Assembly: GCA_036826635.1 (NCBI GenBank)
Contig: DAISVY010000007.1
Coordinates: forward strand, 124,001-188,000
Length of the DNA stretch: 64,000 bases
Reading direction: 5' to 3'
Source of the DNA: DAISVY01 sp036826635
GTDB taxonomy: Bacteria > Zixibacteria > MSB-5A5 > GN15 > FEB-12
Shown here in pieces: positions 1 through 9,394 of this stretch. Numbering within the stretch: the first letter of the stretch is position 1; every line of letters starts with the position of its first letter. The position numbers and the translations under genes were made by a program. The notes beneath the pieces are model-generated. The model was not told where the DNA came from. It did not search any database and worked only from the letters and a program-made list of their open reading frames with translations.

Positions 1-1
1 C

Positions 2-3001
2 TTGTCGGGCTGTGCGGTGATGAAATCGCACGAGAACACGCTTGACCTTTTCGATCATCCGGTTCTCCATCGAAACAAATCGGAAATCACCGGGCAATTC
101 ATCACGGTCAACACGTCTGGTCGTCTGCTCAGTCGGGTGGATGTGGTCGATTCGGCCTACGGCGAATTTGTCGAACCGGCCGATTCCGCGGAAACGCGGT
201 TTAATCGGTCTATTCTCTCGGGCCAGCGCATGATTCTGGATTTCGAAGGCGGTGATCTTCGATACGTTACCAGTCACGGGCAGGCGTATTCCTGGTACTA
301 CCCGGTGAAAGGGGGAGACGGGAAGATTATCGAGAATTCCGTTTCCGGGGACGATATTGTTTTTACGGTCGAAAACGAGCAGTTGGTCCAGGTGGATGTC
401 GATGGTGGCGCTATCGGGACTTATTTGAGTACCAGTGAACAGGTGCGGGATACGCTGGTGCCGGTCGATACGACCGAGATGGTCGAGGCGGCGCTACCGG
501 ATTCATCGGAGGCGGCGGACACCTCTGGCATGCGAACGATAACGGTTATTCAACAGGTCACCGACACAATAGATTACGGGGCCCGACACATAACGTACAA
601 TCTGCCGGACTCGCTCATTCGTCTGACCAGCCGGGCGAGTACCAACTCGGGCAGTTTGTCCCTGGAAGCGTACATGATAGAACTCAACACCGGGACGCGC
701 GTGGTAGAAGCGTATTCCGGGGCCACCCACCATGACAGTATCACTTCCGCCAACATTTTCGCCGAGCAATTGCAGCCCAATGAAATCCCGGTGGTGCTCA
801 AGGATCGGGAGCAGACCCTCTACGGTGATTATTTGCGTTATTCGCTCGATACGGAAAAAGGCCGCATCGTAACATCCAAATCGGATTACGAGACGGGGTT
901 TTTCTACGGGGATAATCTGTATCGTCAGAAACGCAATGTCTTTTATCTGGAGGACGGTCGTTACACCACCTGTGATGCCGACGAACCACACTTCCATTTT
1001 TACAGCAAGCATCTGAAACTTATCGAGGGGGATAAACTGATCGCCAAACCGGTGGTGATGCATATCGGGCGTCTGCCCATTCTCGCTTTACCCTATTATG
1101 TTTTTCCGTTGAAGAAAGGGCGGCACTCGGGGATTCTTCCGTTCACCTTCGGCAATATCGAGCAGGGGGAGCGGTATGTTCGCAATGTCGGTTATTACTG
1201 GGCGGTGTCGGAATACTGGGACTGGCAGGGAGCGGTTGATTATTACGAAGAGAGCAGCCGGGTCAATTTCTTCAGCCGCGTGACCTACAATAAACGGTAC
1301 TGTTTCAACGGCACGGTCTCCGGCAACTATGCCCGGCAATCGGACTACTCATATTCGCAGGGCCGTGAAATTCCTTCCAAGCGCTGGACGATCAGCGGTA
1401 GTCACAACCATGAATTGTCGCCTTCGTTCAAAATCAGCGCCACCGGTCAGCTTCAGTCGGACTCTCGTTATTACAACGACTTCTCGACCAATCTGGAGGA
1501 ACGCCTGAACCGGGTCGTTCGCTCCAAGATAAATTTCACGAAGAAATTCGGCAAATCGGTGTCCGTTTCGGGATTGCTGTCGCATGACGATCAATTGGAC
1601 GAGGAAGCCCGCACCGACCAATTGCCGAGTATCAGTGTCAGCCTGCCGACGATACGACCGTTCGGCAGCGGGTCGCTTAATGACGAGGGGAAGCTGGAAC
1701 GGCACTGGTACAATGAGTTTATTATTTCGTACCGTCCGAACATGATCAACTATTCCTCACGGGTGACCAACAAGGAAGTGCTTTACGACACGCTGGTGAC
1801 GTATGATACGTTATATGTGGATTCGTCTCCTGAGGAAATAGACACTATTATAGTAGATACTTCTTTTATAGTGACGGACACTCTTTCGGAGCGCAGCCGA
1901 AAGAAATACACCCGGGTCGATCACAGCATGAGTCTCAGTTTTCCTACTAAAATCGCCGGGTATATCACGTTTAATCCCAGTGTCAGCTACACCGAGAACT
2001 GGTACAAGATATTTAAGACCGACCAGTCGGACGCTAAGGATATAGACGCTTCCACGACTTATCGGACGTATCTTTACAGTGTCGGGGCCTCGGTCAAGAC
2101 AGATATCTATGGTACTGTTTATCCCAATGTTCTGGGTCTGGTAGGGCTGCGCCAGGTTCTGACACCTTCGGTTTCCTATCGTTTCACGCCGGAAATTAAC
2201 CGCCACCCCGAGATAAGATCATATGCCGGGGGAGGAGCGGGAAGTACGCGAAGAAGCCAGACCATGTCATTCTCGCTTAAGCAGGTTTACCAGGCCAAAA
2301 TTAAACAAGCCGAGAGTGAACGCAATCTGGAACTGGTTTCCATTACGTCCAGTTTCGGCTACGATTTCGAGAAAGATACCCGAAGGCTTTCGGATTTGAG
2401 CACATCGTTCAGTTCTACTTTGTTACCTAAAATAAATTTCTACGGCAGTGCCAATCATTCATTTTATAAGGAAGACAGCGACGAGCTCGATTTCTTCAGC
2501 CCTCGTCTTTTGAATTTCAACCTGAGCGCCGGCATATCGTTGCATGGCCGCCATTTCCTGTTCGACGAGGAAGCCTCGGCCGGGATCCCCCGTGGGGCCG
2601 ATTCCGCTTCTCATTTGTCTCGATCTCATAAACGGTCGGCTTTGTCCAGCCCGAGCAGTTCCGGCTGGAGCCTGTCGGCATCGTACGGGTATTCCGAGAG
2701 TGGGGTGGGGACGGAGTATTTCAGCAAGAAGAGCTATGTGCGATTCAGCCTGCGGTTCAATCTGACGCCTGAGACCAAAGTGACCTATTCGCAGTATTAC
2801 GATTTCGTGGACAAAAAGACTATCAGTAACGAGGTCAATATAGAACGCACCCTTCATTGCTGGACCGGGATATTCCATTGGGTGCCAACAGGTTCTACCC
2901 GTGGGTGGGGTTTCAAGCTCTATGTCACCGGTATGCCGGATATCAAAATCGACAACTCCCAGAGTGCAATCAGTTCCAGTCTGATCCAGGACTTCCGATA
3001 A
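2..3001 (+). CDS. lptD: LPS-assembly protein LptD/OstA-like, 5' truncated
   Basis: Outer-membrane beta-barrel that inserts lipopolysaccharide into the outer leaflet. The frame is already open at the first base of the window, so the signal peptide and true start lie upstream; the leading TTG is only the first in-frame codon. About 999 residues are visible. The N-terminal part looks like OstA/LptA-type jelly-roll repeats. From about residue 315 comes a block with a CDADEPHFHFY stretch, then IGRLPILALPYYVFPLKKG and a HSGILPF segment, which is the LptD pattern I know from FCB bacteria. The rest alternates aromatic and polar residues in barrel-strand fashion and ends close to the stop. No gene overlaps it, and a weak hairpin follows the stop. 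I am confident of the family. The organism's LPS chemistry cannot be inferred. Confidence 0.85.
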   Translation: MSGCAVMKSHENTLDLFDHPVLHRNKSEITGQFITVNTSGRLLSRVDVVDSAYGEFVEPADSAETRFNRSILSGQRMILDFEGGDLRYVTSHGQAYSWYYPVKGGDGKIIENSVSGDDIVFTVENEQLVQVDVDGGAIGTYLSTSEQVRDTLVPVDTTEMVEAALPDSSEAADTSGMRTITVIQQVTDTIDYGARHITYNLPDSLIRLTSRASTNSGSLSLEAYMIELNTGTRVVEAYSGATHHDSITSANIFAEQLQPNEIPVVLKDREQTLYGDYLRYSLDTEKGRIVTSKSDYETGFFYGDNLYRQKRNVFYLEDGRYTTCDADEPHFHFYSKHLKLIEGDKLIAKPVVMHIGRLPILALPYYVFPLKKGRHSGILPFTFGNIEQGERYVRNVGYYWAVSEYWDWQGAVDYYEESSRVNFFSRVTYNKRYCFNGTVSGNYARQSDYSYSQGREIPSKRWTISGSHNHELSPSFKISATGQLQSDSRYYNDFSTNLEERLNRVVRSKINFTKKFGKSVSVSGLLSHDDQLDEEARTDQLPSISVSLPTIRPFGSGSLNDEGKLERHWYNEFIISYRPNMINYSSRVTNKEVLYDTLVTYDTLYVDSSPEEIDTIIVDTSFIVTDTLSERSRKKYTRVDHSMSLSFPTKIAGYITFNPSVSYTENWYKIFKTDQSDAKDIDASTTYRTYLYSVGASVKTDIYGTVYPNVLGLVGLRQVLTPSVSYRFTPEINRHPEIRSYAGGGAGSTRRSQTMSFSLKQVYQAKIKQAESERNLELVSITSSFGYDFEKDTRRLSDLSTSFSSTLLPKINFYGSANHSFYKEDSDELDFFSPRLLNFNLSAGISLHGRHFLFDEEASAGIPRGADSASHLSRSHKRSALSSPSSSGWSLSASYGYSESGVGTEYFSKKSYVRFSLRFNLTPETKVTYSQYYDFVDKKTISNEVNIERTLHCWTGIFHWVPTGSTRGWGFKLYVTGMPDIKIDNSQSAISSSLIQDFR

Positions 3002-3012
3002 CTGCCGATTCG

Positions 3013-3043
3013 CGGAAAAGCCCGTCTTTATGCCCCTTTTCCG
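3013..3043 (+). terminator. possible terminator after lptD
   Basis: An 8-bp inverted repeat (CGGAAAAG at 3013-3020 with CTTTTCCG at 3036-3043) lies 12 bases after the lptD stop. The loop is long (15 bases) and the following T run is short (CTTTTG), so termination would be weak. Confidence 0.35.
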
Positions 3044-3154
3044 GCTTTTGTGTTACTGTTTTTAGTTGACTTTAATGTCGGTCGGGAGGTTTTTTCGGGA
3101 TAAAAGAGCAGTGAATAGACCAGAAACCCAAATGATCAGGAAGGATTTGTCGCT

Positions 3155-3430
3155 ATGACCAAGGAAGAGATGATTGCGATGATGGCTGAGAGCTCCGGTA
3201 TCAGCAAAAGGCAGGCAACTCAGGCACTCGAAGCTTTTATGAATGGTGTTACCAGACAGTTGACCAAGGGCAACAAGGTTAGTTTTGCGGGCTTCGGGAC
3301 TTTTGCCATTTCGAACCGTAAGGCTCGTACCGGTCGCAATCCTCAGACCGGTGCTACGATTAACATCCCGGCCACTAAGGTCCCGGTGTTCCGCGCTGGC
3401 AAAAACCTCAAGGAAGCTGTGCGCAAATAG
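3155..3430 (+). CDS. hup: HU family DNA-binding protein
   Basis: Small nucleoid protein of 91 residues that bends DNA as a dimer. The sequence has the helical N-terminus (MTKEEMIAMMAE), the GFGTF turn at about residues 46-50, and the beta-arm signature RKARTGRNPQTG around residues 54-65 with the conserved arm proline. Length matches HU/IHF subunits. An AAGGA Shine-Dalgarno lies 9 bases before the ATG. It stands alone, with its own terminator immediately downstream, so it is probably a monocistronic, highly expressed gene. HU versus IHF subunit cannot be decided; a lone homodimeric HU is the simpler reading. Confidence 0.95.
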   Translation: MTKEEMIAMMAESSGISKRQATQALEAFMNGVTRQLTKGNKVSFAGFGTFAISNRKARTGRNPQTGATINIPATKVPVFRAGKNLKEAVRK

Positions 3431-3450
3431 CTACATCGTCAAATCTTGAA

Positions 3451-3481
3451 AAGGCAGGATCGCTCGGTCCTGCCTTTTTTT
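3451..3481 (+). terminator. Rho-independent terminator of the HU gene
   Basis: Perfect 9-bp stem AAGGCAGGA (3451-3459) and TCCTGCCTT (3468-3476) with an 8-base loop, running into seven T (3475-3481). It starts 20 bases after the HU stop codon. Confidence 0.9.
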
Positions 3482-3533
3482 ACCGGTTTTTATGATTGCA
3501 AGCCGTGGGCAAAACGGCGATGTTCCCACCTGT

Positions 3534-5840
3534 ATGGCACGACGGAAAAAGAAGAAAAACACGCCCTGGTCGACTCGGAGACGGCGTATTGCGGGAGCCG
3601 TCCTCTTTCTGCTGGCGGCTCTGATTCTCATCGCTCTTGTTTCGCATTCGGAGCTTGATGATAGCCGTATTACGGGAGGTGAGTACGGTCATCTTGACCC
3701 CTTCGAGATTCAATACCGTAATCAGGGGGGGATGCTGGGGGCGTATGTCTCTTACATGTTTCTGGTGATACTCGGCTGGCTTTCTTTCTTTGTACCGTTG
3801 GGGCTGGTCGTGGCGTCACTGAGGCTGTTTTCCTCCGAGATGTCTCGTCGTCTGGAACTGCACGGTTCGCTTTTGTTCCTCGTTGCCGTCCTCGGTACGG
3901 TTATTTACAATGTACACCTGCTGGCCAGTCCCACCGCGGGTTATGAAACGGGCGCCGTGGGCGGATACGTCGTAATCAAGCTGACCGGGCTGGCTATTGC
4001 CGTTGTCGGTGAGTTGGGTAGTTATGTCGTGGCCGCCGGGCTTATTCTGATTCTCCTGATGACGTACACCTCGATCACGCCCCTTCTTGCGGTTCGTTTG
4101 CGCTTGCCCGGAGGGGAAATCCTGGGGCAAGCCTGGCACGGACTGTGGGGCGCAGTGCGAGCGGTCGCCGGTCTCCGTTGGCTGTTGCCGTCGGGCAAGG
4201 GGGAAGAGTCCGACGATGTCGATCAGGATACGGCCGAACCGGATGACGATGAAGGGCCGGCGGAAGAATCTGATCTGTCGGCCGGGCCGGAAGTCGTTAC
4301 TCACGAAGAACCGGTGGCCGGTCGGTCGTCACGCAAGAAAGCGACCATCAAGCGACCGGCCGAGCCGGTGCAAATCAAGTCGGTAAAATACTTTTATCCG
4401 ACTCTTGACTTGCTGGCCGACGGTCCGGGAGATGAGACCGCGGTAACTTCCGACGAAATGCAGATGACCGCCCGGATGCTTAAAGAAACACTTGAGACGT
4501 TTCAGGTAAACATCCAGGGAAATATCGAAACTTATCCGGGGCCGGTGATTACTCGCTACGAATTCAAACCGGGCGCCGGGGTAAAAATAAACCGGATTGT
4601 CAGTTTGGCCGACGATCTGGCGCTGGCGCTGAAGGCCAAGCGCATTCGTATTGTCGCGCCGATTCCCGGCAAGGCGGCCGTGGGAGTCGAGATACCCAAC
4701 CGCAATCCGCAGATGGTTTACCTTAAGGATATCATCAGCTCGGACGCTTTCAGTGATCGCAAGCTTAAGTTGCCGCTGGCTCTGGGTAAAAGCATCTCCG
4801 GGAAACCGCTGGTGGCTGATCTGTCCAGAATGCCGCATCTTTTAATTGCCGGGGCTACCGGATCGGGCAAATCGGTATGTATGAATGTCGTTATCACTTC
4901 GTTGATGTACCGTCTGCACCCTATGCGCATCCGATTCATTTTCATTGACCCCAAGATGCTGGAGTTGTCGATATATTCCGGTATTCCGCATCTCGGACGG
5001 CCGGTAGTAACCAGTCCCAAGCGGGCGGAAAAAGTTCTGGCCGACATTGTTGTTGAGATGGAAAACCGCTATCGGAAACTGGCCAACGCTTCGGTACGCA
5101 ACATAGAAGATTTCAATAACCGCCAGAAGGTCGAGGAAGAGAAGCTCCCGTACATTATCGTCTGTGTGGATGAACTGGCCGATCTGATGATGTCGGCCAC
5201 TTCGTCGAAGATCGAGACCCTGATTACTCGTTTGGCTCAAATGGCCCGGGCGGTCGGTATTCATTTGATTTTGGCTACCCAGCGTCCCTCGGTGGACGTA
5301 ATTACGGGCTTGATTAAGGCTAACTTCCCGGCTCGCATAGCGTTTCAGGTATCATCTAAAGTCGATTCGAGGACAATCATCGACGCCAACGGGGCTGAAA
5401 AGCTGCTGGGGGCGGGTGATATGCTCTTCCTCAATACCGGTCAGCCGGAGCCGGTGCGTATTCACGGAGCGTATATCTCGAGCGAAGAGACCGAGCAACT
5501 GGTCGGTTTTATCAAGGATCAGGGACTTGAGATGATGGCGTTGACAGGTATTACTCAGGCGACCGGAGAAGCTACCGAAACCGAGATCGACCTGGGCGAT
5601 CCGTTGTTCAAAGAAGCCTGCGAGGTGGTAATCCGGCACAAACAGGGATCGGTTTCGCTGTTGCAGAGACGGTTGGGTATCGGTTACCAGAGGGCTGCGC
5701 GCCTGATTGACAAGCTGGAACAGGCCGGGGTAGTTTCGCCGTTCGACGGCTCCAAAGCGCGTGATGTTATGGTCGATCAGAGTTATCTGCAGACCATGTT
5801 TGCCGGCAAATCTCAGAACGTAACGGATAGTTCCGGATAG
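3534..5840 (+). CDS. ftsK: DNA translocase FtsK/SpoIIIE
   Basis: Septal DNA pump that clears the chromosome from the closing septum and acts at dif. About 768 residues from the ATG at 3534, which begins with a basic MARRKKKK stretch. An in-frame ATG at 3492 exists but would add 14 atypical residues and sits against the HU terminator. Four to five hydrophobic segments span residues 15-180. An acidic linker (about 215-260) precedes the motor. Walker A GATGSGKS is near residue 440 and Walker B VCVDELADLMM near 545. The C-terminal gamma winged helix (QGSVSLLQRRLGIGYQRAARL) is complete, so KOPS reading should be intact. The linker is short compared with E. coli FtsK. First gene of a run with lolA, rimO, bamD and polA. 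No clear Shine-Dalgarno precedes either start. Confidence 0.94.
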   Translation: MARRKKKKNTPWSTRRRRIAGAVLFLLAALILIALVSHSELDDSRITGGEYGHLDPFEIQYRNQGGMLGAYVSYMFLVILGWLSFFVPLGLVVASLRLFSSEMSRRLELHGSLLFLVAVLGTVIYNVHLLASPTAGYETGAVGGYVVIKLTGLAIAVVGELGSYVVAAGLILILLMTYTSITPLLAVRLRLPGGEILGQAWHGLWGAVRAVAGLRWLLPSGKGEESDDVDQDTAEPDDDEGPAEESDLSAGPEVVTHEEPVAGRSSRKKATIKRPAEPVQIKSVKYFYPTLDLLADGPGDETAVTSDEMQMTARMLKETLETFQVNIQGNIETYPGPVITRYEFKPGAGVKINRIVSLADDLALALKAKRIRIVAPIPGKAAVGVEIPNRNPQMVYLKDIISSDAFSDRKLKLPLALGKSISGKPLVADLSRMPHLLIAGATGSGKSVCMNVVITSLMYRLHPMRIRFIFIDPKMLELSIYSGIPHLGRPVVTSPKRAEKVLADIVVEMENRYRKLANASVRNIEDFNNRQKVEEEKLPYIIVCVDELADLMMSATSSKIETLITRLAQMARAVGIHLILATQRPSVDVITGLIKANFPARIAFQVSSKVDSRTIIDANGAEKLLGAGDMLFLNTGQPEPVRIHGAYISSEETEQLVGFIKDQGLEMMALTGITQATGEATETEIDLGDPLFKEACEVVIRHKQGSVSLLQRRLGIGYQRAARLIDKLEQAGVVSPFDGSKARDVMVDQSYLQTMFAGKSQNVTDSSG

Positions 5841-5861
5841 ACTCCGGACTTCTGTTATCTG

Positions 5862-5867
5862 TATAAT
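5862..5867 (+). promoter_or_regulatory. perfect -10 box just before lolA
   Basis: TATAAT lies five bases before the lolA ATG. A TAGACT (5838-5843, 4 of 6 matches to the -35 consensus, 18-base spacer) precedes it. No Shine-Dalgarno is present, so transcription would begin at or near the start codon (leaderless mRNA). Inference from sequence only. Confidence 0.4.
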
Positions 5868-5872
5868 CGGTT

Positions 5873-6484
5873 ATGAAGAAGATAGTTACGATTGTCGGGG
5901 TGTTCTGTTGCCTGGGTTTGGGCGCGGCTTTTTCGGCTGACAGCTTTGAGCAAATCAAGAAGGCTATGGCCGAGGCCGGCTGCAATCGCTTCGAGTTTCT
6001 CTCGGTGGTCGAGTCCGATATTTTCGATACGGTCGATTCCACGGCCGGGGTGGCCTGTATTGCCCGCGACGGGCGCTACAGCGTGACTATCGGTACTGAT
6101 CAGTATCTGTACGACGGCGAGTATCTTTACAGTTTCTCCGGGATAAATAATCAGGTAACGGTAGAACGGGTCGATCCTCGGACCGTGGCGGGGGAGGAAA
6201 TATCGTTCGTTACACGTCTCGATGAGTTCTTCAGCACTTCTCAAACGTCGGTTCCCGGGCAATATCGTTTGGTGAAAACAGCCGGCGATGCGGAAAATCT
6301 TCCCGATTCGATGCTGGTGACCATAACGACCGAGCCTCTCGGGCTGAGCCGTATCGAGTATTACGATCTCAACGACGAGCTTAATCGCATTATCTTTCTC
6401 TCTCAGCGTACCGACGCCGAATGCGACTCGACCCGGTTTCTTCCGGTTTTCCCCGATTCGGCCGAAGTAATCAAGCTCTATTAA
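5873..6484 (+). CDS. lolA: LolA-like outer-membrane lipoprotein carrier
   Basis: Periplasmic chaperone that carries lipoproteins from the inner membrane to the outer membrane. 203 residues, with a signal peptide at residues 1-21 (MKKIVTIVGVFCCLGLGAAFSA). The mature part alternates short strands in the LolA half-barrel pattern: an early FEFLSVVESDIFDTVDST region, YSVTIGTDQYLYDGEYLYSF, and a C-terminal SRIEYYDLNDELNRIIF repeat typical of the fold. The ftsK-lolA order is common in bacteria and supports the call. It follows ftsK by 32 bases and ends 1 base before rimO. There is no Shine-Dalgarno, but a perfect TATAAT lies right before the ATG. Sequence identity to characterised LolA is low, so the call rests on fold-like pattern plus context. 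Confidence 0.75.
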   Translation: MKKIVTIVGVFCCLGLGAAFSADSFEQIKKAMAEAGCNRFEFLSVVESDIFDTVDSTAGVACIARDGRYSVTIGTDQYLYDGEYLYSFSGINNQVTVERVDPRTVAGEEISFVTRLDEFFSTSQTSVPGQYRLVKTAGDAENLPDSMLVTITTEPLGLSRIEYYDLNDELNRIIFLSQRTDAECDSTRFLPVFPDSAEVIKLY

Positions 6485-6485
6485 G

Positions 6486-7808
6486 ATGAGATTTTTCATC
6501 CACAAACTCGGTTGTCCCAAGAACGACTGTGACGCCGATTATATTGCGGCCCGGCTGGTTTCCGATGGTCACCGGGCGGTTGCCGAGCCCGATGAAGCCG
6601 AATGTATTTTGGTAAACACCTGCGGGTTTATTCAACCGGCCAAGGAAGAATCTATCGAACAATTGCTGGCCTGGGCGGAAATGAAGAAAGAAGGCCGCCT
6701 GAAGTATCTTTTTGCCTGCGGCTGTCTGGCCCAGAGATACGGCGACGAACTGGTTCGGGAGATGCCCGAACTCGATGGTGTCTTCGGTCTGGGGCAGCTT
6801 GAAGCGGTGGCCCGCGCTATGAAATCGCCCCCATCGCCGGTCACGGTGGAACGAGTCGATTCGCGGCAATTGACCTATCTGGCCGGGGAAGGTCGATATA
6901 TTGCCGACGATTTCCCGTACGCTTATCTCAAAATATCCGATGGGTGCAACCGTCCGTGCAGTTACTGTGCGATTCCGGCTATTCGCGGTCGATATCGAAG
7001 TCGCTCGATGGAGGCGATTGTGGACGAGGCTCGGTTTCTGGCGGCCAATGGTAAGAAAGAGCTTATTCTCGTTTCCCAGGAAGCCACTTTGTGGGGGTAT
7101 GATCTCGGCCGGGGGGACAACATTATTACTCTTCTTGAGGCTCTGGACGGAATCGACGGGGTGGAGTGGCTACGGCTGATGTATCTCCATCCCGCCCAGG
7201 TGGACGACAAGCTCCTGAAGTATATAGCGGCTGACAATAAAACGCTGAATTATCTCGATATTCCCCTGCAGCACGTCAACTCCGAGATTCTGAAAGGCAT
7301 GAGGCGACAGATGGATCGCGCCGGGGTAGACCGGCTGATGGCCGATATCCGTCGGGAGCTTCCCGGGGCCACTCTTCGCACTACGTTTATTGTGGGTTTT
7401 CCCGGTGAAAGCGAGAATCAGTTCGAAGAACTCCTGCGGGCCGTGGCGGAATACGAGTTTGATCGCGTGGGGGCTTTCGTATTTTGGGCCGAAGAAGGCA
7501 CTCCGGCGGCGGCGATGGATGGTCAGATCCCGTTAAGCGAGCGTCGTAATCGGCTGGACCGTCTGATGAGCCTTCAGCGCGACATTGCTCTGGCCAGGAA
7601 TAACTCCTTGATCGGAAACGTAGTAGAAGTTATCATTGATGCCGTCGAAGAGGACGGGTCGGCTGTCGGGCGGACTCGGGGTGATTGTCCGGAGATCGAT
7701 CAGGAAGTGCTCGTAAGAGGTGTTGATCTGCGGGTTGGGGAAATCCGTTCGGTCCGAATAGATGAAGTTGACGGGTACGATTTGGTAGGAACCGCGACAG
7801 CGGAGTAG
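6486..7808 (+). CDS. rimO: ribosomal protein S12 methylthiotransferase RimO
   Basis: Radical-SAM enzyme that adds a methylthio group to the conserved aspartate of ribosomal protein S12. 440 residues. The N-terminal MTTase domain starts with the RimO-type LGCPKN (Cys10) and has further cysteines in VNTCGF and ACGCLAQRY for the second 4Fe-4S cluster. The radical-SAM triad CNRPCSYC is near residues 154-161, followed by IRGRYRSR. A C-terminal TRAM domain ends the protein. LGCPKN rather than the GCQMN-like motif of MiaB separates it from the tRNA enzyme. It starts 1 base after lolA and is followed 3 bases later by the transglycosylase gene, so the genes are probably co-transcribed. Confidence 0.93.
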   Translation: MRFFIHKLGCPKNDCDADYIAARLVSDGHRAVAEPDEAECILVNTCGFIQPAKEESIEQLLAWAEMKKEGRLKYLFACGCLAQRYGDELVREMPELDGVFGLGQLEAVARAMKSPPSPVTVERVDSRQLTYLAGEGRYIADDFPYAYLKISDGCNRPCSYCAIPAIRGRYRSRSMEAIVDEARFLAANGKKELILVSQEATLWGYDLGRGDNIITLLEALDGIDGVEWLRLMYLHPAQVDDKLLKYIAADNKTLNYLDIPLQHVNSEILKGMRRQMDRAGVDRLMADIRRELPGATLRTTFIVGFPGESENQFEELLRAVAEYEFDRVGAFVFWAEEGTPAAAMDGQIPLSERRNRLDRLMSLQRDIALARNNSLIGNVVEVIIDAVEEDGSAVGRTRGDCPEIDQEVLVRGVDLRVGEIRSVRIDEVDGYDLVGTATAE

Positions 7809-7811
7809 GCC

Positions 7812-8456
7812 ATGATTGAATACGAAAAACTTGGCATTTTCCTTTCTAAACCGATCTCGATACTGCTGGTGCTGATTTACCTGATGCAGTCGGTGCTTCT
7901 GGTGTATCTGATTGCCGACAAGATCGATCTGGAAAAACAGATAACGTACCAGCAAAAGCGTATCGACGAACTCGAAGAACGCTTGCAGATATTCAAGGCG
8001 ATTGATGATTTCCAGATCGGGTTCAACAAAAAAGAAGTCAGCGACCTGACCGAAGTCGTATACTCCGAAAGCAAGAAATACCAATATGATCCCATGTTCG
8101 TGCTGGCCGTAATTCTGACCGAATCATCATTCAAAAAACATCAGACCTCGCGTCAGGGAGCCCGTGGTTTGATGCAGTTGATTCCCTATGTCGGCAAGGA
8201 CGTGGCCACGCGGGCCGGGGTGGAATGGGAAGGCGATAAAACGCTGTTTGAACCGACCGCCAATATCAGGCTGGGCATGCAGCACCTTTTTGAGCAGATA
8301 CTGAAATTCAAGGATGTCAAAAAAGCCCTGCTCGCGTATAACATGGGAGAGACGAAGCTGCGTGATCTGATGCGGCAGAACCGGCCGTTACCCAAGGCTT
8401 ATCTGGATCGGGTCATCGACTACTACCATATGCTTAAGGAGACATACAGAGTTTGA
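7812..8456 (+). CDS. membrane-anchored SLT lytic transglycosylase
   Basis: Periplasmic murein-cleaving enzyme of the soluble lytic transglycosylase type. 214 residues. One membrane segment at about residues 16-36 (ISILLVLIYLMQSVLLVYLI) is followed by a coiled-coil-like stretch (QQKRIDELEERL). The SLT domain begins near residue 80. ILTESSF at about residues 100-106 carries the catalytic Glu, followed by GARGLMQL and, later, ALLAYNMG, the three SLT signatures. A GGAGTAGG Shine-Dalgarno precedes the ATG. It overlaps bamD by 4 bases (TTGA), so translation is coupled. Anchored single-domain SLTs of this size often act with division or envelope machinery, but the exact partner cannot be seen. Confidence 0.87.
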   Translation: MIEYEKLGIFLSKPISILLVLIYLMQSVLLVYLIADKIDLEKQITYQQKRIDELEERLQIFKAIDDFQIGFNKKEVSDLTEVVYSESKKYQYDPMFVLAVILTESSFKKHQTSRQGARGLMQLIPYVGKDVATRAGVEWEGDKTLFEPTANIRLGMQHLFEQILKFKDVKKALLAYNMGETKLRDLMRQNRPLPKAYLDRVIDYYHMLKETYRV

Positions 8457-9394
8457 TTTCATCAATTGAACGGACAGCCGTATTGCTTGTGGTGGTGGCG
8501 CTTCTGGTGACGGCGTGGGGTTGTGGCGGTCCGCCGGACCTGGGGCAGTTTCCGGCTGATGATCTTTATGATCGCGGTATGGATCTCTATGAGCGGGGGA
8601 AATATGTGGGCGCTATTCAGGCGTTCCAGGCAGTGATTTTCAATTATCCGGGCGAGGCGCTGGTCGATACGGCTCAATACTATCTTGCGTTGTCGTATTT
8701 CGGTAACGAAGATTATGCTTTGGCCGGGGTGGAGTTTAACCGTTTGCTGGTCAATTATCCGGCCTCGGATTTTGCGGTTACGGCTCAGTTGATGAAAGCC
8801 GTCTGCTATTTCGAGGGGACGCCAAGCAATTACGGGCTCGATCAGACCGATCTTGAGGAAGCCATCAGGCAGTTCGAAGATTTCATTATTGATCATCCCG
8901 AATCCGAGGCGGTTGCCGATGCCCGTATGTATCTGGCCAGGGCCCGGGAGCGACTGGCTAAAAAGTATTACACCAGCGCTGTCGTTTACAGTCGTCTGGG
9001 GGATTACAGGGCGGCCGAGATATATTTCCAACTGGTTATCGACGATTATACCTCCAGTGAGTATGCGGCTATGGCTACTTATCAGTTGGCCGAATGCTCT
9101 TACCGGTCCGGGAAATGGGACGAAGCTCACGAGCGATTCGAGAAGTTCAAAACCGTTTTCCCCGATCATGAATGGGCCGAAAAGGCCGCCCGGCGCTCGT
9201 GCGAAGCGCTTTGTGAGGGCGGGAAAGAGGCTTTTGAAAACGGTGATTATGGCTTGGCCAGGACACGATTCGAACGCCTCAAGCTGGTCTGTGCGATTCA
9301 GGACGAGGACAAGCTGAAAGACGCCGAGAAGTATCTTAAGAAAATCGACGAGGTGCAGGCTGTCACGGCGCAGGGAGAAGATGCCGGTTCCTGA
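8453..9394 (+). CDS. bamD: outer-membrane assembly lipoprotein BamD
   Basis: Lipoprotein component of the BAM complex that inserts beta-barrel proteins into the outer membrane. 313 residues from a TTG overlapping the previous stop. An N-terminal hydrophobic stretch ends in a lipobox with Cys24 (VTAWGC). TPR-type helix pairs follow: DLYDRGMDLYERGKYVGAIQAFQ at about 36-58, then repeated YYLALSYF / FNRLLVNYP-like units up to about residue 290, matching the YfiO/BamD arrangement. Somewhat longer than the E. coli protein (245). Sits between a transglycosylase and nadD, overlapping nadD by 14 bases. It could be a BamD-like TPR lipoprotein with another role, but the spacing and repeats fit BamD well. 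Confidence 0.85.
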   Translation: MISSIERTAVLLVVVALLVTAWGCGGPPDLGQFPADDLYDRGMDLYERGKYVGAIQAFQAVIFNYPGEALVDTAQYYLALSYFGNEDYALAGVEFNRLLVNYPASDFAVTAQLMKAVCYFEGTPSNYGLDQTDLEEAIRQFEDFIIDHPESEAVADARMYLARARERLAKKYYTSAVVYSRLGDYRAAEIYFQLVIDDYTSSEYAAMATYQLAECSYRSGKWDEAHERFEKFKTVFPDHEWAEKAARRSCEALCEGGKEAFENGDYGLARTRFERLKLVCAIQDEDKLKDAEKYLKKIDEVQAVTAQGEDAGS

